NCBI GenBank assembly: GCA_030674155.1
Contig: CM060325.1
Span: 48,298,043 to 48,362,042 of the forward strand
Reading direction: 5' to 3'
From: Stramonita haemastoma
Taxonomy: Eukaryota > Mollusca > Gastropoda > Neogastropoda > Muricidae
DNA length: 64,000 nucleotides
Both the position numbers and the translations under genes were made by a program. The notes under the pieces are model-generated. The model saw nothing but the letters and a program-made list of their open reading frames with translations. It searched no databases and had not been told where the DNA came from. Below, one piece after another: positions 55,401 to 64,000 of this stretch; position 1 is the first letter of the stretch, and every line of letters begins with the position of its first letter.

Positions 55401-57005
55401 GGGAAAAGGTACAAATCAGAGGTCCTGCGTGAGGACGCCAGGGGCCTGTCAGTATAGGTAGCATCCCCACCTTCTGGAATTTCTGTGCTAGGAACTCCCT
55501 CTTTTCTATTCCTCTTTTTGCTTCTGCCGTGTTGCTTTTCTTCATGTCACTTCCACCTTGTCTTTTTTCTGCCTTCTTGGTCTACTCTCCTGCCTTTTTT
55601 TCCAGAAAAAAGATATTTCTCTCCCACATTGAATTTGGAAGCGCTGGGCCTGACTTGTCAAGCACTTAACAGCAGCCCAAAGCATTTTCCACTCATAGGA
55701 CAAACAACAATAGTTGCTGTCTGAGCACTCAATGAAGAAGAAGTCTAAATTAAAATAAAAAGTACAAATCAGAAATAAGAGGCAAAGCGGAAAAGAGTTT
55801 ATTTCTGTGCCCTCTTTGAAAACCCATTGTGGCTGCCCATTACTTTTGGATTAAAAAAAAAAGCAAACATTCAAAAAACTTCCCCAGTTGGGCGATTTTG
55901 CTGTGAATGTAATCTAAGCTCCTAGTTTTGGCTTTTATGTTAACATGGTATAAAGAAATGTTTATTTTCGGTAGCTTTTCTCATGGATTGTTCTGGTCTT
56001 GACATTTTTTAGACAACCTGTCTTTCATATTCATGATGATACTTATAAAGTGGTCAGTATCTTTCCTTTTATGTAAAACATACATTTTTATGTTTAGATT
56101 TACTTCTGAATTGATGGGTTGTTGGTTTCATTTTTGTTTTTTGTTGTTGTTGTTTGGGATGGAGGGTTTTTTTTGGGCGGGGTCTTTTTTCTCGTGTTAT
56201 TGGCTGACATAACTTGATTTTCTTTTTTTTCTGGATGTCCTGTCAAACATTTTGTGGGAAGGTGGTGATGTGTTTTTCTGTAACAGTTTTGTTCACTCAA
56301 AAATGTTTTTATGGTATTTTTTGTTGTTTTTTCAGGCCCAGAAGTGAATACTCCGAACTGGATCCAGAGGGTGATCTTTGTAAGTAAATCTTTGGGTGTT
56401 GTTTTTGTTTTGTTTACTTGTACATTTCTGATCAAGAGAGGCAGAGACAGGCCATTTGCATGCATGCCTTGTGTGTGTTGTGGGGTTTTTTGTGTGTTTG
56501 TGTGTGCATGGGTGAATGCGTTTGTGGAATTTATTAAGAAAAGATTTTTAGTACTTTCTATGATAAATGTTTTTTGGTTGGGTTTGGTCTCTTTTTTTTG
56601 GGGGGGGGGGGGGGGGGGGGGGGGCTGTTTTTCTGTTGATTGTTTTTGTATACTGTTTTTATATACGGCTCCCAAACCATGTGTATTTCTCTGTCCATTG
56701 AGATAAGAATAAAGTATTGATGGATTGAGATAATAATAAAGTATTGATGGATTGAGATCACAACAAAACATCGATATTGAGATAACAAGAAAGTATTGAT
56801 ATTGGTATTTTTCCTCCTGATTTCAGGCGAAGCTCCCTACGACCCGTACAGCAAGCCCAACAAGTTTTTCTACAACGTGGAGTCGTGTGGCTCCCTGAAG
56901 CCAGAAAACATCATCTTCTCCGCTCTCAACGTCCTCAAGAAAAAGCTCAGCGACCTTCAGACTCAGCTCAGTGTGGAGATTCAGACGGATCATCTGACCA
57001 TTTAA
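47517..57005 (+). CDS. POLR2C: RNA polymerase II subunit RPB3 (complete, 8 exons)
   Basis: Coding exons: 47517-47602, 49117-49166, 51132-51253, 52053-52181, 53749-53797, 55195-55363, 56336-56379, 56827-57005. All junctions are GT-AG and every phase joins, giving 275 residues, the length of human RPB3. The protein begins MPYANQPTV and ends with the RPB3-type tail ([12 protein letters not shown]...LTI). RPB3 pairs with RPB11 in the alpha-like heterodimer that nucleates Pol II assembly in the nucleus. The four zinc-site cysteines fall in [10 protein letters not shown] (about residues 88-97), encoded at the start of exon 4. [13 protein letters not shown] and [13 protein letters not shown] are alpha-like motifs in exon 3. 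The intron 4 donor is weaker (GTTAGT). The ATG at 47517 follows AAA and gives the conserved N-terminus. Introns carry SINEs, a TIR element and T-tract/G-tract runs, but no exon is damaged, so this is taken as the functional gene. Confidence 0.97.
48140..48495 (+). repeat. diverged family A SINE in POLR2C intron 1
   Basis: Shares GGAGTTGACATCATTGCCGA, GTGTCCTGGTGGGAACAG and TTATTCCATTATCCTCAAAA with family A, with many substitutions; an old copy. Confidence 0.65.
49873..49895 (+). repeat. family B SINE fragment, left of the TIR element
   Basis: TGTTGGGGGTTAACCCTG matches the middle of family B. It resumes at 50864 after the TIR element. Confidence 0.75.
50273..50410 (-). repeat. family A SINE fragment inside the TIR element
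   Basis: Tail and first part of the body (CATCGAGGATAATGGAATAA to CTTACGAAAAGCG), nested in the 49896-50863 transposon. Confidence 0.75.
50495..50737 (+). pseudogene. possible transposase remnant inside the TIR element
   Basis: An 80-codon frame begins [17 protein letters not shown] and is Lys/Arg rich, with the Cys/His and basic character of a transposase N-terminus. I do not recognise it, and it could be chance. Confidence 0.25.
50864..50988 (+). repeat. family B SINE fragment, right of the TIR element
   Basis: 3' half of family B from GATAGACTGGCGTCC to GGGACAGACTT. The 5' head is missing from this copy. Confidence 0.85.
52985..53259 (-). repeat. family B SINE in POLR2C intron 4
   Basis: Full-length reverse copy with a 13-bp duplication GCTGTCTTTAATG (52972-52984 and 53260-53272). 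Confidence 0.9.
53343..53680 (+). repeat. family C repeat in POLR2C intron 4
   Basis: Full forward copy: CTCATCGAATGCTCAGACAG to ACTGACAGGTCCCCAGTGTC. Confidence 0.7.
53845..54185 (+). repeat. family D SINE in POLR2C intron 5
   Basis: Forward copy from CAGCCTTGCCCTTTCTTCC to CAGAGCTCTAGCCGAG; the extreme head is missing. Confidence 0.7.
54685..55030 (+). repeat. two family D tail modules in tandem
   Basis: Copies at 54690-54780 and 54945-55030, each ending in a GAACC...GAGCTCTAGC / GACTCGAAGCTCTAGCC type sequence, about 160 bases before POLR2C exon 6. Confidence 0.55.
55424..55745 (-). repeat. family C repeat in POLR2C intron 6
   Basis: Full reversed copy: GGACGCCAGGGGCCTGTCAG to GCTGTCTGAGCACTCAATGA. 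Confidence 0.7.
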
Positions 57006-58094
57006 GGTCACGACGAATCGTCTGATCCTTTGAGACTGTCTGTGGTGGTGGAGAACAGAGAAAAAAAGGATTGTTTGAGACTGTGACAATTTTTGACTGA
57101 TTTGTCTTAAGCCGTGAGGATTTTTTTTTTTTGCCTGACCTTGGGAGGATTGTGGTGGTTCTTCTGACAATTTTAAGGTGGGGGGGGGGTATTTAGTGGG
57201 TTTTTTTTTTTGGGGGGGGGTTGGTGAGAGGGTGGGTTTTTTTGGTTTGTTAGGGGGTTTGTTTTGTTTTTTCTTCTTGTTTTTTTTTTGGGGGGGATGT
57301 GTGGTTTTGCTTTTTTTTTTTTTTTTTTTCATGGTTTTTTTTTTTTTTTTAGGGGGGGGGGGGCAGGGGGGGGGGGGTAATCTCAAATTGTGGTAAATCA
57401 TTTGATCATTTAAATCTATGGTTAATTCACAAATATGTTTTTCATACTTCGAACACATGTCATCTGCAGCAACATTTTCATGACTGTCAGTGTATCATCA
57501 GCAGATTTCATTAGTAAGATTGGGTCCTAAGGTCTTTTAAATCTATGTGTTGTATGTACTTCCTTCTTGTGCAGAATTTACCTCCATTCATTGTGCAGGT
57601 GGAATCGTTATTCTCATTTTGATTTCATCTAGAGTTCTTAACCATGCTTTTAATAAATTGTCCAAATGTGTTGGTAACTTAAGGATTTCTTGCAACAGCT
57701 CCTTTGTGTTCACTATATTTTTTTATGTCGGAGAAAGTAGTAGATGACTAGCTTTAGTTAGATATCACTAGCTCACAAAAGCTGAGCAAAGTGGGTGTAA
57801 ACTGAAGCACCCCTGTCCACAGAGATAGCTGGATTTAATCCTGTAACAGACATAACAGATAGATTTAGGATTGAAGAAGTTATATGTAGATCAGGTATGA
57901 GTGTTTAAAGATTCAGTTACAGAAAATAAGTTTTTGATCGGCTTTTGAAGTTGGGAACAATCTTATTCACTTCATCTATGAAAATAAGATATTACTGCTC
58001 ACCAAAAGTGGCAAAGGGAAGTGATTTAATTGGCCAATAGAAATCTTGAATTGTATCTGTGAACATGAGTGTCCATTTTTAACCTCTGTTCCTG
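57006..58094 (+). other. POLR2C 3' UTR and flank
   Basis: Repeated T-run/G-run junctions at 57180-57375, then ordinary AT-rich sequence with a candidate poly(A) signal at 57652. Confidence 0.5.
57652..57657 (+). terminator. candidate poly(A) signal of POLR2C
   Basis: AATAAA occurs about 650 bases after the POLR2C stop and is followed by T/G-rich sequence (GTCCAAATGTGTTGG). It is plausible but unproven. Confidence 0.4.
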
Positions 58095-58190
58095 GTCAGA
58101 GCTCAGAGGTTCACCAATGGTGAGATTTTGCTCATGCAACCATTTTTGCCCACCATGGAGGTAGCCACATTCCGGCTTCAGGGATGAGAG
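58095..58190 (-). repeat. family D tail module
   Basis: GAGGTTCACCAATGGTGAG to CCGGCTTCAGGGATG, just left of a family B SINE. Confidence 0.6.
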
Positions 58191-58219
58191 TCCATATTAT
58201 GTTAGGTGTCAGTAGCAAA

Positions 58220-58510
58220 AGCCGCCGCTGTAGTCTAGTGGTTAGGGCGTTGGACTCGTAATCTAAAGGTTGCGGGTTCGATCCCAGCTTTCGGCTATGG
58301 CGTTGTGCCCTTGGAAAAGGCACTTTACGGCTATTTTCTCACCCCACCCAGGTGTAAAAGTGGTGCCGACCTTGTGTTGGGGGTTAACCCTGCAATAGAC
58401 TGGCGTCCTATCCAGGGGGTAGTCTATGACTCTCAGTCGCTTAACGCCACAGAAACCGGGATAAGCACCGGCCTGATGAGCCTTAGGCTCGGGACAGACT
58501 TTTAACTAAC
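58220..58510 (+). repeat. family B SINE, full length
   Basis: Forward copy with an 11-bp duplication TCAGTAGCAAA (58209-58219 and 58511-58521). Confidence 0.9.
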
Positions 58511-58521
58511 TCAGTAGCAAA

Positions 58522-59744
58522 GATTGCTGTAAAGTTTTAAGGTCTGCATTTTTTTAACATGTCAAAGCAAACACATTGTGAGTGTATACACAGTGTCATA
58601 TCATCAGTGATCTACAGTCAAAATGTTTTGTCAGCAGTTTGAGAATGATTGGTTTTGTGTGTATGTATGAGAGTTTTACTCTTTTTTTTTTTTTGGCCAA
58701 GGCAGGCCGTATTACTCATGGTATACTAGCAGGTGTCTCTTCATAATGGGATGATTATTAAATGTATTTGACACATGGTATTTGAGACTTTTTCAGTTTG
58801 TGTGTGGGAGAGAGAGAGAGTGTGTGTGTGGTGTGTAATGGTGGTGGTGTTGGTGTTGGTTTTAATTCCCTTTTGGTGTCACATGATTCAGACATTAGAA
58901 TTTTCTCCCATTTGGCAGAAATCCACCTTTTTTAACCATCTCCAGAACCTTTTTTTCCCAAAATTTTATTTTACATCAGTTTATAGTCATTGAGAACATT
59001 TTTAGGATATGTGTGTGTTGATTCCCGGTTGCTATGACCCTGACAAGGCTGTTCTCACTTGGATAATTTTTACATGGATCAACGTCCCCAATATCTAAGT
59101 GGCAGATATTTGTTTTCATGACCAGAGAATTACTGGCCCAGTGTCGTAATACTTAGGAAAGCTCTCATCAGTAGTCATTGTCTAATACAGGGCAAGAGGT
59201 GAGAGAGAGAGAGAGAGAGATCTCAAAAGTATTATCTTCGTGTTTGTAACTGGCTTTGTCAGTTGTTGCAGATACTCTGTGTCAATTCTAACAATCACGT
59301 TTGCCAGTGACTTATCTATACAATAAAATCTTAGTTGATGATGGATTAAAACACATTGTTGGAATGTGTTAGATGAACAAAACTGACATGATTAAAACTC
59401 TCAGTTTCAATTAAATCTTTAGGTCGAAACTTGTATATAATTCAGAACATAGTAATGGAGGTAGGAAAAAACAAGTGCAGGTAACCAGTTACAACTTCTC
59501 CTCATTTTGAAAATAAATTATGATAGATTCCTTTCTTTTCTTCCTTTTTTTAAAAAATAAAAGTATCAATTAATTAGAAAATAAAAACTCCAGAAAATAT
59601 CTTTTTAGGACGCATTTTAGGTATTTTTGAGTAAGGACCATGCTTTGGCCTGACCTGACTCAAGTTTTCGCTTCTGGAAACATTTGTTTTAAATAAGGCT
59701 GAATAAAAGGTCATTTTTATGTGTTCATCAGTTGGACAGCTCAG
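58522..59744. other. intergenic stretch, no gene seen
   Basis: AT-rich with a short GA run (59201-59219). No SINE or protein-like frame recognised. Confidence 0.5.
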
Positions 59745-59806
59745 TTGGACGTAAAAAAGCACACAAGTGCCTGTTTCATTATCCTTGATATAAAAGAATA
59801 AATAAT
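59745..59806 (+). repeat. family A SINE, tail fragment
   Basis: GGACGTAAAAAAGCACACAA to TATAAAAGAATAAATAA. Confidence 0.6.
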
Positions 59807-59879
59807 GAAGGCAGCAGTACACTGCAGATCCTCCTAGTCACCATAGAGCTTGGCCCCTGGGTTAGGGTCAGGCTGTTTT

Positions 59880-59975
59880 ATCCCTGAAATTGGAATGCAG
59901 CTACCTTGATGGTGGGAAAAAATTGTCACATAAAAACCTGACCATTGGTGAACTTCAGAGCTCCAGCTGAAGAAC
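59880..59975 (+). repeat. family D tail module
   Basis: TGAAATTGGAATGCAGCTAC to CATTGGTGAACTTCAGAGC. Confidence 0.6.
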
Positions 59976-60050
59976 AACAAAAAACACACACATACACACA
60001 CACACACCCTTAAAAAAAACAACTGCCCCTATGTGTGAATTCCACGTTTT

Positions 60051-60150
60051 NNNNNNNNNNNNNNNNNNNNNNNNNNNNNNNNNNNNNNNNNNNNNNNNNN
60101 NNNNNNNNNNNNNNNNNNNNNNNNNNNNNNNNNNNNNNNNNNNNNNNNNN
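60051..60150. other. assembly gap (100 N)
   Basis: Exactly 100 N, a conventional placeholder length, so the true distance is unknown. Flanks are repeat-like. Confidence 0.98.
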
Positions 60151-60615
60151 TTGTCTTGGTGCCGTGGGATCTTTTACCATGCAAAAGTCGGGGTAGGACA
60201 AGGCTGAAAACAGCTCTTTCGCTCGCATCTTTGTCCCAGAAGGCATCTTTTTCTGAAGGGGGTTGGGTATGCATGCGCGCATGCGCGCGGACCCTGCACT
60301 TCGCTGTGGTGCACCATATTGCTGTGACATATGTTCATGCATATAACAAACAACAATAGTTGCTGTATGAGCATTCAACAAAGAAGGAGAACCCGAGCAT
60401 TTATTGCCATTAGCAAAGAGAAAACTGTCAGCAATCATACGTATCTCTTTTTTTATCATATATTTCTTTTCTCCCTCCACATACACCCACATGTACTCAC
60501 ATGCGCTCACACTCTTATGGAAGTGTTTTGTTTTTGTTTTGTTTTTTACATCAAGCCATCCATTCAAAAACAAATCAAACAAATGAAAAAAATCAAGCAA
60601 GTAAGTCAATAATAA

Positions 60616-60675
60616 CGATGATCATGATCATGATCATGATCATGATCATTATAATAATGATGATAATGATAATGA
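60616..60675. repeat. (GATCAT)n and (ATAATG)n hexamers
   Basis: GATCAT units are self-complementary. Confidence 0.88.
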
Positions 60676-60759
60676 GACAAGGAGGAAACAACACGCAACC
60701 AAAACAAGCATGTCTGCATATGTGCCACTCATTTCAGTATGTGCACACATTCACTATGT

Positions 60760-61180
<421 letters not shown>

Positions 61181-61295
61181 CATGTGCATAACAACACACA
61201 CGCGCGTGCAGCCACATACGACGTGGTTATCTCGCAACTGTGGATCGTGACCATTGTTATGGAAGAGAAAGTAACTCTAGGCCCAGGGATTGCTG

Positions 61296-61306
61296 TTTTC
61301 CGCGCC
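61296..61306 (+). promoter_or_regulatory. E2F-like site in the probable TIPIN promoter
   Basis: TTTTCCGCGCC resembles an E2F half-site. It lies in the GC-richer stretch 61190-61420, about 1.45 kb upstream of the TIPIN ATG, between a CA array and the foldback element. S-phase control of TIPIN would fit, but one motif match is weak. Confidence 0.3.
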
Positions 61307-61782
61307 AGTTCAACACTTGCAGACGACTTGTTCTAGGAAGAGTTGGCTGAAAAGTTACGTGAGAGCGCAGAACGACTTGGATCAGGTCTGAAAATGCTGT
61401 TCAATCAGCATATTCTTACTCTTACTTGCTGTTGTTGGTTTTTTCTCAGTAAACCTGCTGAATTCTAAAACAGTCCGACTCTGAATGTTGATCGTTATGT
61501 ACGTTGGTAGAACTAGTACAGTAGTACTAGGCCTAGTACAGTAGTAGTAGTAGTAGTAGTAGTAGCCTAGTAACTTAGGCCTATTTCTTCAGTTTTGTGC
61601 TAGGCCAAGAGTAGATTTGGTGAGGTTGTTCCACAACGAAAAGTATGGGGTTTGATGTGTTGTGTTTTAGTTAAATTTTAAAAAGCTGAGACTGAAAAGT
61701 TGAGGGAACAATCTCAGCTAGGATGTAAATTTCTCAAATAACCAGATGATGCAGTCGAAGGGGAATATTTTTACGGGAGCAT

Positions 61783-62182
61783 CTCGTTACTCCCCCGTAT
61801 TGTTACTCCCCCGATCTTTTAATTTCAGTTATTTGAAATGGAAAACAACAAAGATAAGGAAGTGTGTGTGTGAATGTATGTTACAACTTGCATTTTACAA
61901 GTATGCATGTAAGTTGTAACACTTGTGTGTGTGTGTTCACTGTTTGTTTGTGGTGAGTGTGTGTGTATGTTTGGTATTTCTTTATTACACAGAAATTACA
62001 GGATAATGTTGACTATAACACTTTATTTTGCTTGTGAAAATGTGAGTGATTTGTAATTTGCTGTGCCTGTGTGTGCAAGAAGAATAAGGGGGTGTGGCAA
62101 GTGTTTGTGAGTTTTATTGAACTAGAGTCTAGACTTACACACACACACACACAGTGATGCACACACACACACACACTGTGAT

Positions 62183-62267
<85 letters not shown>

Positions 62268-62389
62268 ATTTCATAAATGTTACATACATACATGTAAATG
62301 TAACATACATACAGATACACACACACTTGCTTATCTTTGTCGTTTTCCATTTCAAATAACTGAAATTAGAAGATCGGGGGAGTAATGAG
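61783..62389. mobile_element. foldback/MITE-like element upstream of TIPIN
   Basis: Arms of about 70 bases at 61786-61870 and 62318-62389 are nearly perfect reverse complements (TTACTCCCCCGATCTT... and ...AGATCGGGGGAGTAAT). The left arm carries an extra 16-base tandem copy of the end motif (TTACTCCCCCG twice). Between them lie TG/CA arrays and a smaller hairpin (GTTACAACTT / AAGTTGTAAC). There is no coding frame. Confidence 0.7.
62134..62268. repeat. (CA)n array with GTGATG interruptions
   Basis: Lies inside the foldback element, before TIPIN. Confidence 0.93.
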
Positions 62390-62769
62390 CTGACCCCCTT
62401 TTTTTTTTTTACTAGGGTAGACTAGAGCCAATAGAGGGGAGGGGGGGAATTACTAATAAAATAACTAATAAGTGTTTTTAGAGTGTATTGGTAGAAACAG
62501 AAACTGTAAGTGTACAGGTCTAGGCTTTGTATGTTCTTTTAGCTGATTTTATATTTTGGGAGAGTGGCATAGTTTTCATGTATCACTGTAAAAAATATAC
62601 CGTGTTGGTATTCATTATTCTCATGACTCAGTAAGAGTGAGTCAGTCACTATAACAGTATAAGGTAGCCATATTCCAACTTCAGGGATGTACTGCTGATG
62701 TATTCTATAATCCAGTGTTACCACAAGGCCTCTAGTCTAGTATGTATGCATGTGTGTGTTTTGACAGCC

Positions 62770-63862
62770 ATGGAGACAGTAGCTTTGGAGATGGATGACG
62801 TCTTTGGTGAGGGGCTTCAAGAGGAGGAAGATCTAGAGCAGCGTCCCCAGATGTTGCCTGATTTGCCAGAGGCAGAGGAGAATGATGGACAAGGAACTGG
62901 GAATGATGATGAAACAGGTAATTTATAAAATATTATAATTGAAGAAACTAGCTAGGGATTCTACTTCGAGATCAAACTTTTCAAGACTGCAACCAAACCA
63001 ACATATTATTTCTGCAAGCTTTTTTAGATTGTATGATCTGATTTTACTTATCGTGATATTGTCATATGAAATGCTAGGAAACCTTAGTGGCGCTTTTATT
63101 CTTTTCATATAAAATAAATTGCCATCATGCCTTACAAATTAACTTATCAAGTTAACTGTAGTGAACCTGTAGAGAAAAGAAAGAAAATAGTACAGCTTAT
63201 TCCCAAAACAATTTGTACTGTTGACTTTTGGTTTAAAAAAAAAGAAAAAAAAGACTTGTTTTGGTTTTGTCTTGTTGAAGGGGGGGGGGGGGGGGGGGGG
63301 GGGGTAATAAATCTAATTAGTTCTGAACTGTCTTCGGGCACATTTGATTTGTGGTGAGTTTGAAAAGTTATGCTGAGTCATACATGTAGTATTCGTATTT
63401 AGTTTACCCACATTGTCACAGTTTGGCAGTCTTATGCGGTTATTCACTTTTTCAGTTATTGCCATTGCCATAGCAAAAATTGAAAATGAGACATGAAAAG
63501 GAAACTGGAAAACAAAGCCAACGGGGAACCAAGAGAAGATAAAAGATCAAAGAAAATTCATTTGTTTTGCTGCAAAACTTACTGCAAAGTATTGCTATGT
63601 AAATTACTAAATTAGTAAATATTAGACTTTTGTGCTCCAGTATTTTTGGGGGGATGTATCGGTGTCTTTTCCGAATTTCAAATGAACTTAGATAAATTTG
63701 TAATGAATCTGGTTTTAGTGAAGGAGTAAAAAAAAAAAAAAAATGTGTGTTCTGATTTTGATCTGTTGCAGAAAACAAAAAAGTGCTGGACAAACTGAAA
63801 GGAATGAAAGGCGCATCCAAGAACACAGTCAAAAGACCTGTACCTAAGCTAGACAGCACCCG
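62770..63862 (+). CDS. TIPIN: TIMELESS-interacting protein, 5' two coding exons (partial)
   Basis: Exon 1 is 62770-62917 and exon 2 is 63772-63862. Donors GTAAT and GTTAG and acceptor TTGCAG fit, and phases 1 and 2 join. About 80 residues are visible: an acidic, disordered N-terminus (MDDVFGEGLQEEEDLE), then KNTVKRPVPKLDSTR, which matches the conserved stretch just before the Swi3/Csm3 domain of TIPIN. The domain itself lies past the window edge. TIPIN binds TIMELESS in the nuclear fork-protection complex, which stabilises stalled forks and supports ATR-CHK1 signalling. An acceptor-like CAG ends two bases before the ATG, so a non-coding 5' exon upstream is likely. The assignment rests mainly on the VKRPxPKLD signature, the acidic leader and the exon layout. 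Confidence 0.85.
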
Positions 63863-64000
63863 GTTAGTCACCTTTTTCATAGGTCACATGAAACCTTTGA
63901 AAGTTTATTTCTCTTTTTTTTGTTGTTGAAAGTTTATTTCTGTCCCATATGTGTTTGTTGAATATGTACGTTTGTCCGTCGTGTTTGATGATGACCACCA

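Noticed and set aside
56823..57458. 211-residue minus-strand Lys/Pro-rich frame
   Set aside because: Antisense of the last POLR2C exon plus T/G homopolymers.
60010..60609. 199-residue minus-strand frame
   Set aside because: It runs through the 100-N gap; the flanking residues resemble no protein.

Overview
This is a eukaryotic nuclear window. Its genes have GT-AG introns, it is full of tRNA-derived SINEs and long dinucleotide arrays, and it holds one 100-base assembly gap (60051-60150). The split genes are plainly animal. The density of CA/CT arrays and the SINE style suggest a marine mollusc, perhaps a gastropod; that is inference, because no diagnostic lineage marker was identified.

Four host genes can be supported. 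(1) A single-exon gene on the minus strand (18053-19687) encodes a 544-residue, apparently disordered protein that I do not recognise. (2) A seven-exon minus-strand gene (27795-45398) encodes a protein of about 330 residues: an N-terminal PH domain, a Pro/Gln/Tyr-rich middle (YPQQP repeats) and a Gly-rich C-terminus. All exon phases agree. (3) An eight-exon plus-strand gene (47517-57005) encodes a complete 275-residue RPB3/POLR2C subunit of RNA polymerase II. Genes 2 and 3 are head to head, with ETS-type motifs just upstream of POLR2C. (4) The first two coding exons of TIPIN (replication-fork protection) lie at 62770-63862; the gene runs off the right edge.

Mobile DNA dominates the rest. The best element is an intact Ty3/gypsy-type LTR retrotransposon (39260-44789). 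Its two 239-bp LTRs look identical by eye, its gag-pol reading frame of 1601 residues is open, and its 5-bp target duplication splits a SINE. That SINE in turn sits in intron 1 of the PH-domain gene. Two TIR elements (about 25099-25915 and 49896-50863) and one foldback element (61783-62389) were found from inverted ends. LINE debris lies at 29770-29939, 34330-34980 and 38130-38770, and an unusual 1-kb ORF-bearing element at about 35170-36240. At least six SINE-like families (called A-G here) recur in both orientations; family B has clear 11-16 bp target duplications.

Layout: 1-9.9 kb repeats only; 9.9-18 kb AT-rich, with microsatellites and SINEs, part of it probably 3' UTR of the 544-aa gene; 18-20.3 kb that gene and its 5' flank; 20.3-27.8 kb AT-rich with few features; 27.8-45.4 kb the PH-domain gene with element-filled introns; 45.4-47.5 kb intergenic promoter; 47.5-57 kb POLR2C; 57-61.2 kb intergenic, gap and CA arrays; 61.2-64 kb TIPIN promoter and 5' exons.
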